A DNA stretch of 64,000 bases, taken from Dipteronia dyeriana. Taxonomy: Eukaryota; Streptophyta; Magnoliopsida; Sapindales; Sapindaceae. The notes under the pieces were generated by a model. It worked only from the letters and a program-made list of their open reading frames with translations, was not told the origin of the DNA and searched no databases. The number at the start of each line of letters is the position of its first letter. The stretch's first letter is position 1. A program made the position numbers and the translations under genes. This document shows positions 47,490 to 58,666 of the stretch, one piece after another. The stretch spans positions 62,793,253 through 62,857,252 of the forward strand of contig CM065297.1 in the NCBI GenBank assembly GCA_032871835.1, in the 5' to 3' direction.

Positions 47490-48749
47490 ACAGACATGAC
47501 ATGTGGACGTAACGATCACCCGTCTACCAGGGGGTAGGTCTGTAGAGTGAGGCTCACATGCGTACCGACGATACTAGGCTTACCACACATACAGAAGTTT
47601 GATCGGACCTCCTAGCGGTCCTGTTTGGGTCGACCTAGGCCCAGCACCCCCTACCACCCAACACAATGACTGAGCTCTAGAGCTCCCCCCTACCTCACCC
47701 ATCGAGAGATACTCAACGGTCCCCTCCACCTTTCATATCGATCCAGCCACAGCGGCCCCCTCCACCACCAGACACATCGACGGAGCTCCAAAGCTCCCCC
47801 CACATCGGCCATCGATCGATGCCTAACAGTCATTTCCACCCTGGATATCGATCTAGCCGCAACAGTCCCCTCCACCATGTATATCGACCGATCCAACAGA
47901 TATACGAGCATAAAGCTCCTCGTCACAGCACACCTTAGAGGTTGGAGTGTTGCCCAAAAAGCGTATACTCAAGTGTGGCTGGCAATTGCTGAGCCCTTAC
48001 ACAGATCTATACTGGTCGAAGAGGGTGAGGACACGACCCCAGTCAGTGAACCATATATTTGACCCCCATGGACTGGTGGACTCTGACTAGCTAGTGATGT
48101 ACAAAGCCTTCAAGAAGAACATCAACGGGGAACAATGAGTACAACTTTATCTATGAATTTTGTAGTTTTTTTTTGTTTAATAAATTTATTATAAAGCTAA
48201 TTCAACAATTAAACAGGCGTGATATGGACGTGCTGCTGCCAGTCGAAGCCAATTGGTTCCAGCGGATGTAGTCCAACTTCATGGACTTGGAGGACACAAC
48301 ACGTACTTACGTGATTTTGTATTTGACGTTTGTTTAAGTATATATATTTTGATAACAATTCATAACATTTATAAATTGTCAGCATATGGACACGTACCTC
48401 CATATTCTTTGGAAGCATCAGCGAGGATTCTCCACTGTGTACAACATGAGGATCAATGTATTGGATACACAATTCTATGTAAGTATTTATAACTTATTGG
48501 TTATGCATATAGTTTTTTGGCTTTTTATTGTTGATAACTTCCTGTCAATAAATGTATGTACAACCACTTATGATGGTACAGTGAGAGAGAATGATGCCTC
48601 GTGATGCTTACGGGGCTATGACCACGACGAGGTGGAGTGTGTTGCAGTCCCGGTGGTTGGATGAGGACCTTTAAACGGTCTGTGGAGCTACCACGAGTGG
48701 AAACCGTCGGTGGCACGAGGTTGACTTGGTGAATGTTACACAGTGTAAA

Positions 48750-49202
48750 TGATTTAAATTAAAAGGTGTTTCCGCTTATTTCCACGAGTTGTTTGAATAT
48801 CATCATATATTCAGATAGAGTGTTTATCTCTTCATTGAAGAGAAGTAAGTCTTGCATTGCATCCGGGAGTAGGTTGCTTCAAGCGTAAGCAAATTGGACT
48901 AGGTCCACTTAATACCGAGATTAGGTAGTGGTAGTGGGTTATTTACCGGGAGTAGGTTGTAATGCCTCTATCATCAGTGGATTCGTTGTTCGAGTGTGAC
49001 GCACTTAACAGCCCGTGGTTTTTCCCATTTAGAGGGTTTCCAAGTATATCTCAAGCGTCTTTATTATTTCCGCACTTATTACACTTGTGATATTATTGTG
49101 ACTAGTTAGGAGTATTTTCGTCAACTGGGCCATTAACGAAAATTGGGTAAAATTAATTAAAATCTATTCACCGCCCTCTAGATTGTTATTAAACACCCCA
49201 TA
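48750..49202 (+). repeat. LTR 3'-end fragment, SIRE-like, plus orientation
   Basis: Contains the family blocks CAGCCCGTGGTTTTTCCCAT, GAGGGTTTCCAAGTATATCT and the end motif CTATTCACCGCCCTCTAG. Nothing coding follows from it. Confidence 0.5.
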
Positions 49203-49793
49203 ATATTTGTTTCACTTAGCATTAAGAATATACTCCACTTTTGGTTTAAGAAAAAGAATAGTATCATTAGCGAACTGAAGATGTGAAACGTGAATGTCAT
49301 TGCCACCAAAATTTTCACCTTTAATCAAGTTCAAATTAACATCTTTAAGAAGAACACAATTTAATCCTTCCACCACTATGTTGAACAGGAAAGAAGATAG
49401 AGGATCCCCTTGCCTCAAGCCTTTCTGGACCCCAAACTAAGGAGTGGCACTACCATTGACCAAAACTGACATCAACGGGGATGAGATACATTCCATCATC
49501 CATTCTCTCAATTTATTTCCAAAACCCATTCCTTCCATAATCGAATCCAAAAAGCCATGATCCACGCTATCATAAGCCTTTTCAAAGTCTAATTTCACTA
49601 GCAAACCCCCTTATTTATCCTTTTTCCACTTATGGACTATCTCTTCCGCGATAACAAGGCTATCGAAAATTTGGTGATCCTTAACAAAAGCCATTTGCGA
49701 CTCTCCGATAATTGAATTCATGATACTCCTTAGTCTACTAACCTTACCGTCCTTGTGAAATTCGTCAATGAATTTCATGAAATCCTTCTTAAC

Positions 49794-49826
<33 letters not shown>

Positions 49827-50170
49827 ATTCGATTTAGCAAAATTTAAATTTATACCATCCAGACCCGACGCCTTGTTACCATCACAACTTGACAAAGCTT
49901 GCCAAACTTCCTTCAAAGTGAACTTTTCCTCTAAAAACTGCCTATCCTCCTCATATAGCTTTTATAGAGTAATCTCGGGCATCCGAGACCTTTGTCAATG
50001 CTCTTGTTGAAAGTAATTCTTAAAGAAATTAAAAATATCCCTCTTCAGGCTAGTAGGATTTGACACTATTAAACCATTGAAAGACACACCCTCGATAAGA
50101 TTATGTCTCATTGGCCACACTATGGGAAAATTTCGTGTTCTTGTCACCTTCTTTTAACTAGTTTTTCAAT
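49203..50170 (-). pseudogene. LINE ORF2 reverse transcriptase remnant
   Basis: Minus-strand translation gives, in order: KEGDKNTKFSHSVANET (about 50150), EVWQALSSCDGNKASGLDGI (49916 downward), FMKFIDEFHKDGKVS, NSIIGESQMAFVKDHQIFDS, KLDFEKAYDSVDHGFLDSIM, then RQGDPLSSFLFNIVVEGLN and HVSHLQFANDTILFLKP. This is an L1-type plant LINE reverse transcriptase. The FADD box reads FAND, so a catalytic aspartate is lost. About 100 bp between FHKDG and NSIIG (the fingers motifs) is deleted. A C29 run (49796-49824) and several stops interrupt it. Neither the endonuclease nor the 3' end is present. Confidence 0.8.
49796..49824 (+). repeat. (C)29 homopolymer
   Basis: A pure C run inside the LINE remnant, at a place where the family has coding sequence. 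Confidence 0.9.
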
Positions 50171-51029
50171 TGTCAGATAAATTTAAAGTCTTGATGCTAT
50201 GTTACATAAAATGGTGTGTATCATAGTAATACAAAACGCAAGAAAGAAAACATACCTACTTGAATTTACTATGATCAATTTGACAGTAACTGATTTAATT
50301 TCAAGAAAGCTGAAGAGAGTTTTAAGGTTAGAGTTATAATATTGTAATATAATTAATTTATAGTTTAATAGTTTATAATTTAGAAATTGATAAAATTTAG
50401 GAATTTTTCCTTTTTCAAAACAAATATAGTATTTTAAAAAAAATTAGTAAAATATATTATATCCATAATTATAGAGATTTTTTTTTTATAAATTCCATAA
50501 ATTGACTATATAAAGATTTTTGTAATAACTTTTACAAAAACATTAAAAAAATTATATTAATGAGTTATCAAATTAATGTTTTTTGTAAGAGTAGATCAAA
50601 AATAGAGTCATTATATTTCGTGTTTTACTAGATTAGTCCAATAACAATTCAATCCAATAAACTAAATCTACCAACCGCTATTTTTAAATGGGTTTGATTC
50701 GTGTAAAATTTTACCATGTCTACGCGCACTTGAAAACACCTTTGTTGTTAAGATTAAAAGAGCATTAAATGTTGTCAAGCCACATAAGCAGAAACACTGT
50801 CGGTGGTAACATAAGCTCACACAGTACCGATACACCGCATCAAAACCGTCAGTAGATTAGAGAATGACCAAAATGACCTCATTCGCTAGACTCCCTCATT
50901 CTCGACATTGTCGAGCGCAGAACACGCTCCAATGAAACGGAACAGGGTGTCGGAACCGACACTGATACGCCGTACATGTTAGAGAGCGTGATACCACTCT
51001 CCAGTTGACACGTGAAACCAGATATCGAG
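50171..51029. other. Intergenic DNA
   Basis: No gene. 50790-51010 is richer in GC, with repeated ACCGATAC / GACACTGATACGCCG motifs of unknown origin. Confidence 0.45.
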
Positions 51030-51715
51030 TTAGAGACCTGAAATTAGTGAACTCGGACAAAATAGTTTCCACTTTTCACAGATAAATCTAACATTGACAT
51101 AAGTGCCATTTTCATGTACCAATAAATAAATTAAATTTCTACCTTACAATTTCAGTGAGTCTAATCTTATTATTATTTTTTTAATACAACTCTCGTTAGG
51201 ACCTGTATTATAACTTTCATAATCGGACAAAAAAAAGACTGTTTTTATAAATCATGAGAAAACTCTTCAAATATACTTATAAAATGTGTATAACAAGATT
51301 TAAATCCCTAACTACTAAATATAGAAAAAAAAAGAGATATATAATCACCTCTACTGAGAATCGATATAATGTAATTTAAATTTTATCTTTAAAGAATTGA
51401 AATTAATGAACTCGAACAAAAATAGTTTTCATTTTTCACATATAAGTTTAATCTCTAAACATTGACATATGTGCCCTTTTCATGTACAAATAAATAAATC
51501 AAATTTCAATTTATACTTTCAGCGAATCTAATTTAAATTTAAATTTTATATATATTTTTTAAAAATATAATTATTGTCGGGATCTAAATAATAACTCTCA
51601 TAATCGGAGAAAGAGCTATAGTCGAACCCCTGATCACTGAATGTGGAAATGAGTCGCACAACCATCTCTATCAAGAGATGATGTGATTTAATTTAAATTT
51701 TATCTTAATAGTTAT
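51030..51715 (-). repeat. Diverged tandem duplication, each unit with a SINE-like segment
   Basis: Unit 1 (51030-51394) and unit 2 (51395-51715) share AAATTAGTGAACTCG.ACAAA, CATTGACATA.GTGCC, CATGTAC.AATAAATAAAT and, on the minus strand, a segment ending CCGATTATGA.AGTTAT.AT. In unit 2 that segment has a B-box-like GGGGTTCGACTATAGC preceded by GATAGAGATGGTTG, as in tRNA-derived SINEs. Unit 1 is more decayed. Confidence 0.5.
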
Positions 51716-52341
51716 AAACGATTAATTTTTTTTTTTATTTAACATTAATTAGACCAGAGTTTGTCGAAACTTGACTCATTTATAGAGAAAATGTTAATCA
51801 ATATTTTACAATTTAATACGTAAATATAAGAGAAATAAACTATAATGACTTGAATGAGTATATGTCTAATATGAATTAATTCTAAATGTTGGTGTGGATT
51901 AATTCTAATATTTTTTTCTTGCTAAATGTTGATTTTTCTTTTGGTGCGGAGGGTTCATTGCAGTTGGTGTAAGTTTTGTTGTAGTTCGTAATTACGGAGC
52001 GTTATATTATTTTTGCTCTTATACCACAAGAGATGGAAATAAGATTGCTCTATTTTTACTTTTTAGCAAATAAATGTAACTTTAATTCTTGAAATGGCAA
52101 TGATTTTCATAATACCCACTCAATATTTATCACAGTGGGAGAAATGCTACGTTTCTATCTCTAGTGGAGGGAAAAAAAAATCAAATGATAAATAACAAAA
52201 TAGAAAAATGAAGAATTTTGTATTCTCTATTCCAATCAATTTCATTATTACAATTTTGTGATTATCTGTTTTGATTGGCTAAGATTATACATTAGTTATG
52301 GAATTGTGAACAAGATAATTACTAAAAAATAAAATAAAAAT
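51716..52341. other. 3' flank of the host gene
   Basis: AT-rich. No further gene is seen. Confidence 0.5.
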
Positions 52342-53682
52342 TTAACTTTTCTTGCCTTCTTCACCACCATCTTCCAAGTAAGCTTTCTTCCTCCTTTCAG
52401 CTCTATTAAACAGACAAATGACAAGGAAACACGTGGCGTAAATCCCATGGATCTTCCAATTAGTCTTGGGCGGTTGACGGAGAACCACCCTATGAAACAC
52501 TGCCACGTAGTAATGCAACCCAATTGCAAACCCGACAAAAATCTGGGTCAGGCCCAGAAACCTGAGGCCCAGCCCAGAGTCCGTGGAAAAAACCAGAACC
52601 AAATACATCAAGAGCATCAACAAATAGAGAACATATCCTAGGGTCTGCAAAACCTGTAAACAGACGTACGTAGACCGCGAAGTAGCGTAGAGAAACTTCA
52701 AAGGCTCGAGACCTGTAACCATGGAAGATAAACAGAGGATTGTGAAGTATATTGAGAGATAGACTTGGACGAAGATGATGAATTTTTGGAGTGAGAAATA
52801 GGCTTTGAAGTGGTTGAAAACCAGAGAAACTAATAACAGAGGAACCAAAACGAATGCAAAGGAGACTATGGAAGCAATGGTGGATGCGTATTTGTTGCCG
52901 ACAATTGGATTGAAGTATTTCTTTGTGATCTCTTTGTTGTATTTGTTGATGTATGCTTTTGAAGTCGTGGAGATTGTTTCAAGGTCTGGTATCAGAGTTT
53001 GCTGGAATTTGATCGGTAGATCTCTGATTTCCGACACGAAATCTTGTTCTTCATCACCATCATCGTCAAGCCAACTGGGTTTTTGTTGTGCAGTTTTTTT
53101 CTGTGTCTTGGGTGGTGGTTTTGTGTTTTGTGAGGTGGGTTTGGTGGTTTTGTTGTTCTTGAGTGAGCTTGAGCTTGGTCTGATTTTGATGACGTTGAGT
53201 GGATCTGAGGAGGATTTTGTTTTTGTGTTGGTTGAGTTTTTTGATGAGCTTGGTTTGGATATTGATTTTGATGTGGTTGAATTCAGCTTTTTGATGATGA
53301 GCTCTGATTTCTTGGAGAGAGAATCAAGTGTTTTGGTTGAATTTGTAGTGGTTTTGAGAGGCTTGGTTTGGCTTTTTGTGGTGGTGGACAAGTTGGGTTT
53401 GATGAGTTTGGTTTTGTTTTTATTGGAAGAAGAAGAAGAAGTGGAGGCGTCGGCGGTGGTGGTGTTGGTTTTCTTCTTTGGCTTGTTCTGCTTTTGTTCT
53501 TGTCCCTCTTCAAAATCTGCTAACATTGATCTTCTGCTACTATCACCAACAATCTGGTTTCTGCTTTGAAGAAGCTGGTGGTGGTCATTAATAGTTCGAG
53601 AGAAAGCAGAAAGCATAAAAGCAGAAGCAACGAGGTAAATGAGAAGCACTTTTCTGAAACTCAAGTACACAAGTGGAGCCAT
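52342..53682 (-). CDS. Plant membrane protein with Lys/Ser/Thr-rich domain
   Basis: A single uninterrupted frame of 446 codons. The ATG at 53682 (context ATAATATGGCTCC) is the first true ATG; upstream in-frame codons are not ATG. The N-terminus (MAPLVYLSFRKVLLIYLVAS) looks like a signal peptide or anchor. Residues about 45-200 are low-complexity, rich in Lys, Ser, Thr, Asn and Pro. About 203-215 is acidic (WLDDDGDEEQDFVSEIRDLP). The C-terminal part has about five hydrophobic helices, near residues 271-290, 301-325, 340-365, 376-398 and 412-426, and ends in a short charged tail. I recognise the plan as that of plant proteins of unknown function but not the family, and assign no role. It is the only intact, non-transposon gene in the window. 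The frame reads cleanly without introns, so expression is likely. Confidence 0.85.
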   Translation of the reverse strand: MAPLVYLSFRKVLLIYLVASAFMLSAFSRTINDHHQLLQSRNQIVGDSSRRSMLADFEEGQEQKQNKPKKKTNTTTADASTSSSSSNKNKTKLIKPNLSTTTKSQTKPLKTTTNSTKTLDSLSKKSELIIKKLNSTTSKSISKPSSSKNSTNTKTKSSSDPLNVIKIRPSSSSLKNNKTTKPTSQNTKPPPKTQKKTAQQKPSWLDDDGDEEQDFVSEIRDLPIKFQQTLIPDLETISTTSKAYINKYNKEITKKYFNPIVGNKYASTIASIVSFAFVLVPLLLVSLVFNHFKAYFSLQKFIIFVQVYLSIYFTILCLSSMVTGLEPLKFLYATSRSTYVCLQVLQTLGYVLYLLMLLMYLVLVFSTDSGLGLRFLGLTQIFVGFAIGLHYYVAVFHRVVLRQPPKTNWKIHGIYATCFLVICLFNRAERRKKAYLEDGGEEGKKS

Positions 53683-53830
53683 ATTATTTCTCTGAAATCT
53701 AAGACTAAGCAGATCCAATATATAGATGCTTCAAAAGCTCACCTTAGACTTGGATTTGGATCTCTGAATTTTATGTGATTGAAAGATAGATAGATAGAGA
53801 AAGATAGTAAATGAAAATTGGATGTATATT

Positions 53831-53840
53831 TTTATATATA
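53831..53840 (-). promoter_or_regulatory. TATA box of the membrane-protein gene
   Basis: TATATATAAA on the minus strand, about 150 bp before the ATG, followed by a pyrimidine-rich CTTTCTCTATCTATC stretch (53783-53802) as found near plant transcription starts. Confidence 0.55.
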
Positions 53841-53849
53841 GTTGGGAGG

Positions 53850-54714
53850 AGAGTAGAAGAATTTAATGTCACTCACATGACCACAAGCAGGTATACACCC
53901 GAAGACGGAGCAATGCATCCTTATAAATGGGTGCATCCCATGGCATGTATTTATTGTATTTATGGGGCGGATGTTTGCCTTGGATGCATTTAAGATTTTC
54001 TTCACAAGTAGACATGTATGAACCAGAAGCACTTTCTCAAAACGCCCCTTTACTCACTGTCAACTCTAAACCAATAAGGCAATAATCTGACACTATTGTA
54101 GGTTAACGGTCTCTTAGGATCCAGTGAGATTAGGCGTCCAGAATGCAACTCCTACTCTAGAGGGGCTCTTCCCACGACCACCGAAGCACCGGAAAATCGA
54201 TAAAAAATTTAGTTTAGTACTTTTGATCAAGTTAATTAATTCATCAACTTTTGTTAAAGTAAATCAAACTATGTTTAGATGATGACTTCATTGGTCAATA
54301 CAATAATTAATCGCAATTAATTCTGTCCAAGATTAGTAGTAGTACTGGATTAATTTGACTAATTTTGGTTTAGAGATTATTATTACAACTTGAATTATAA
54401 TGTAATGCTAATCCCAACTTGCATTCTCACACAGAAACAAGATCTCTCTGACTTTTGTGCAAAATGTTTTGTACCAAAATTATTATATATTCCTTATAAA
54501 TGTGAGTCGGTATAGCGTAATACTAAGCATTTAAAAAAAAATCCTGAATTTTTTTCCAAATGATATGGCATATGAATTTTTAAAATCGTATCACTCATCA
54601 TATAATCTCATGTTTCATAGGATGTTGATAACTCATATGTCATATCATTTAGAAAAGATGTTAGGAAAAAAAATTGGAATAGCTAGCATTTTTTATCGGA
54701 ATATGTCTGTTATT
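53850..54714. other. Upstream intergenic DNA
   Basis: No gene. 54036-54190 is somewhat GC-richer. The rest is AT-rich. Confidence 0.5.
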
Positions 54715-54835
54715 GTGGAAATTGTGAGAAATGTCACCTTTTTTTTTGGGTGAGTTGCAGTGATGTCACAATTATAATAAGTTAAGTTTAAAAGACACCT
54801 ATTATGGTGAGCTACCGAAATTGCCCTTAAATAAT
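54715..54835 (+). repeat. Left terminal inverted repeat of the MULE
   Basis: Matches 34485-34607 (inverted) closely, up to the block ATTGCCCTTAAATAAT. Confidence 0.8.
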
Positions 54836-54839
54836 CGAT

Positions 54840-55733
54840 TCTTTATTCTTTAAAAACTGTCGTCCAAAAAAGTTGTTTGAAAATCAATCAACTACTCCGG
54901 GTATCTCTTCAGAAAACGAGCTCCATTCCAGATATTGCATAAGAAGGTAAATTAATATTTCTGATCTTCATTTCCATTTTTTATTGTATTTCTGTGTGCT
55001 ATAACATTGTATGAACATTTATGAACATGTTAGCTCAATTTTTTTTGTTTATGTCTGGGAGTTGTAAACTTTTAAAAAATAATAAATGAACATATATGTA
55101 TATTTTTTTTGTATATATATATTTGGCCGAGTTGATTTGAAATGGTGCAAACAAGTTTAAAATCTTGGGCATAAAAGCTGGAAAACATTTAAAAAAAGCT
55201 CGAAACATTTGAAAAAAAGCTCAATCAAATTATAAAAAGCTCGATCCATAAAATAAATGTTCGATCCAAAAAATAGATGCTCGATACGTCACAAAAGAAG
55301 CTCGACCCCTCACAAAAAAAGCTCGATTCCTAAAAAAAAAACTCGATCCCTCAGAAAAAAAGCTTGATCCCTAAAAAAAAAGCTCGATTCCTCACAAAAA
55401 AGCTGAATCCCTAAAATAAAAAGCTCGAACCATATGAAAAAAAGCTCGAGCCATAAGAAAAAAAACTCGAGCCATATTAAAAAAAGCTCGATGATGTACA
55501 AATAGAGCTAGGTCCTGAAATAAAAAAACTCCATCCCGTTAAAAAAAGCTCAATCATGTACAAAAACGGGTCGACCATGTACAAAAACGGCTCGATGATG
55601 TACAAAAAAAGCTTGATCAGTAAAAAAAAGCTCGATCGCTTTCACTGTTGATTTTTGTCTAATCCTTTATAATTGTAAATTTAATATTAAATATTTATTT
55701 CTTAATAATGGTTTATGATGATGATTTTGACAG
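54840..55733 (+). other. Leader exon and leader intron of the transposase gene
   Basis: Leader exon about 54840-54946, ending AAGAAG before donor GTAAAT. The intron runs 54947-55733 and ends TTTTGACAG. The ATG follows five bases into the next exon. The intron contains the AAAAAAGCTCGA array. Confidence 0.6.
55170..55645 (+). repeat. AAAAAAGCTCGA minisatellite in the transposase leader intron
   Basis: About 22-24 degenerate units of 18-22 bp such as AAAAAAAGCTCGATCCCTC, AAAAAAGCTCGAACCATAT and ACAAAAACGGCTCGATGATG. Core AAAAAGCTCGA with a variable 6-10-bp spacer. Confidence 0.9.
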
Positions 55734-55737
55734 GACA

Positions 55738-58514
55738 ATGGATAGGGTGAGAATAGTCATATCTTACAACGGTCGATGGGAGCAGTTACCCGATGGAAAT
55801 CAGAGGTATTTAGGTTCCGATAACCAAGGTTTGTATGTGTAAAAGAATTTGAGTTACGACGAACTGGTGTCGATCGTGTAAACCATTGTGAAGTTTGATG
55901 AGAACAAATATAGTGCTGATCTACAGTCTCTATCAATTGTTCATGGGACTACATGTCGTACATTTATAAGAAACAATGATGATGTTCAGTTTATGCTAGG
56001 GGAAGATAGGGTGATCCCTCAAATATGTGTTAGTCTAATCGAGAGGCCACCATAAGGTGTCATTGGTGAAGATATCCCTCATCGTGATAACACCCAACAA
56101 TTTCGATCGTCAGGCGGAAGCAACCAGTTGTTCACAAAAAGAAGTGGGATTGATGGTCGGGAAAATATATGTGCTGTCCCACCGGAACTAGCCGCCCATG
56201 ATAATATACTGGGACCTCAATTCGACGATGTATTTGGTTGTCAAATTGAGATGAATGGTAGGCAGTACAACCACCAATACAATGAGATTTACAATGACAT
56301 CAACAATGAGCAGAATACAACACTGAATGTTGGGGTGAATCATGGGGTGGATAATGAGGGCAATTTCAATTCTTTACAAAATGTAGAGGACAATGAGGAT
56401 GATGAAGAACCTGTCTAAACGGAAAGACGTGTAAGACATGTACAAAAATTTAGTTCCAGTGCACCAGATATAGCTGGGACCTTCGAGGTCCGGGCTAATG
56501 TAACTCCAGATGATTCTGATAATGCCACATTATGGGTTATTCCAGGAGCAGAATCATACTCGTTTGGTATGGGTGAAAACAGGAACTTGGTTGAAGATGA
56601 ACCTACAAGCATGATATATAAAGGTCAATTTTTTCCAACGAAAAAGGATTTGAAGAGACTAGTAGGCCATTTTGCAATGCGGTAGAACTTCGAGTGGAAG
56701 GTGAAAAGGTCCAATAAGACAACATTACATCTAGTTTGTTTGATGGGAAATTGTACATGGAAGTTAAGAGGGGTGAGGAGAGATGAAGGCACATACTTTA
56801 AAGTAAGAAGTTTTGTCAACGAACACACTTGTTCGTTAGAAGAAATTCATCGTCGGCACCGACAAACTAGTGCAATCATAATTGGAGAAGTTATTGCACC
56901 TAGACTTCAACAACAAGATGGTCGACTAATGCATCCGAAGGACATAATCGCCAACATGAAATCAATGTATGGAATTCAAATCATGTACAGTAAGGCACAT
57001 GCCGCCCTCGATTATGCGTTGTCACTGACATATGGAACGCACGAGAAAACCTTCCAACCGCTTCCATCATTTGGTTATGTTTTGGAACAAAAAAATCCTG
57101 GCACAATCACTGAATTACAGTGCGACGAAGATGGTAAATTTCTGTACTTTTAATGTCGATTGGTGCCTCACTTAGAGGATTCCGGACATGTATGCGTCCA
57201 GTCATTGCCGTTGATGGTACCCATTTGAAGGGACGATTCCGGGGTACAATATTTGTTGCAACATCACAAGATGAGAACGAACATGTGTATCTTATTGCTT
57301 TTGGGTACGACGACTTAGAAAACAATCTTTCATTGGAAGGGTTTTTGGATTGCTTGAAGGGTGCGGTGCCTAGGTCATATTGATGAGCTAGTTTTCATTT
57401 CCGATAGGCATGCAAGCATTGAAGCAGAGATTTCTAAAGTGTTCCCTTATGCCACCCATACCATATGTTGCTGGCACTTTACTGAAAATATTAAGAAGCG
57501 ATTTTATAGGAAGGATGTTACCGTAATAATGGACAAAGCAGCCTGTGCATACACCGAGTTTGAATATAACCGGCATATGGAAAAGTTGGAAAAGTTAAGA
57601 AACTTGCACCAGAATGCATACGATTATGTAATTGATGCCGGTCCACACAAGTGGTCCCATGTACACTGCTCAGAAAGAAGGCATAGAGTGATGACAACAA
57701 ATGCTGCAGAATGCATAAACTCATGCCTAAAATTTGCACGCCAACTGTCTATGTTGACTCTGGCTAAGTTCATTAGGAATATGCTACAATGGTGGTTTCA
57801 CGATCGCTATAGATCTGCACAAACCATGCATCATCAGTTGACCGACGCAACATATCTTGTGCTTTTAAAACTTATGGAGAAGTGTGGTTTTTTGACCGTA
57901 AATCCAGTAGACTGGAATATTTTCTCTGTCAAGCGGTCTGGAAAACAGTGGACTGTTGACTTAGCCGGAAAGACTTGTACTTGCAACAAATTCCAAATGG
58001 ATCATTTTCCATGTTCTCACGCTCTTGCGGCGGCACGGTATGTTACTTTCAAGTTTTACTGTGAAGTGATTATTACTGAAATGTGAAGCTGATCTTTTTC
58101 AATGTTTTTTACAGGGAGCAAAACTTGGACTTGATAACTTTGTGTTCGGACTACTACAAGAGACAGACACTTATTGACGCATACTCGGTTTCTATTATAC
58201 CGGTGGGAGATCCTTCCACTTGGGTTGTGCCATCTGACATTGCTCAGAGGGTGATTTTGAATCCAACCTCCAGGAGACAAGCAGGACGCTCGAGGGCGGG
58301 TCGCCATATCTCATCTTCGAAGAGGACAAATACACAATCCTGTAGAAGATGTGGACAACCAGAGCATAATTCCATGAGATTTTCTAATCCACCCATGATT
58401 AATGAAGGTCCAAGCAGAGGTGTTCCCGATGAATACCGCCGCAAGTGTAGCATCTGCCATTCAATTGGACACAACAAACAGACATGCCCTAACATTAACT
58501 CTAATAGGGAATGA
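55738..58514 (+). pseudogene. MURA-type MULE transposase, broken
   Basis: The N-terminus VRIVISYNGRWEQLPDGNQR is the PB1-like segment found on many plant MULE transposases. A Mutator DNA-binding-type domain follows (RSNKTTLHLVCLMGNCTWKL, HTCSLEEIHRRHRQTS). The catalytic domain has RPVIAVDGTHLKGRF (first Asp), LVFISDRHASIEAEI (second Asp), CCWHFTENIKKRF, and TTNAAECINS (Glu). The SWIM zinc finger CTCNKFQMDHFPCSH is split from the C-terminus by an intron at 58038-58114. Two CCHC knuckles end it; the first (CRRCGQPEHNSMRF) lacks its last Cys, the second (CSICHSIGHNKQTC) is whole. At least five in-frame stops (near 55840, 55880, 56054, 56416 and 56683) and two compensating frameshifts (about 57140 and 57360) abolish it. 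It would cut and join element ends. Confidence 0.9.
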
Positions 58515-58666
58515 ATGACAAAGTTTTGATCACATTGTAAACATTTGGAATTGCATATGATTGTAATAATTTGGAAGTGCAATAATTACTTGTTAATGAA
58601 TGAATTAATATTCATGAATTAATTACATGTCTTTGTACATAATAAATGGTAATATACAACCAATCA

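Larger units (their letters stand above)
45505..48741 (+). pseudogene. ULP1-like (DUF1985) gene copy 1, truncated
   Basis: A plus-strand relative of the ULP gene inside the MULE at 58667-63153. The start is ATG 45766, directly after an acceptor (CTTTACAG) that closes a leader intron filled with TCGAGCTTTTTT repeats. Exon 1 (45766-46524) encodes DUF1985: CFGHFLSIHQEIKFLGGVIH, LLLRELHHKGTTDEM, VRFLKVEFYLITRSRF. Introns at 46525-46607, 46749-46821 and 47129-47196 fall at the same places as in the MULE copy. A Pro/Ser-rich repeat region (47640-47890) and the start of the protease part (about 48060-48480, 48590-48741) follow. Stops at about 45895, 46236 and 46423 break it. The catalytic exons (HW, D, C) are absent because the copy ends at about 48741. 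No MULE terminus or transposase flanks it. Confidence 0.75.

Noticed and set aside
47180..47497. Minus-strand frame with a poly-proline start
   Set aside because: The prolines come from the G24 run on the opposite strand of ULP copy 1.
52805..53569. 254-codon frame antisense to the membrane-protein gene
   Set aside because: Shadow of the low-complexity Lys/Ser/Thr codons on the other strand. It has no domain and no promoter.
55170..55645. Regularly spaced short repeats suggesting a CRISPR array
   Set aside because: Units are degenerate, spacers are only 6-10 bp and low complexity, and the context is an intron of a plant transposon.
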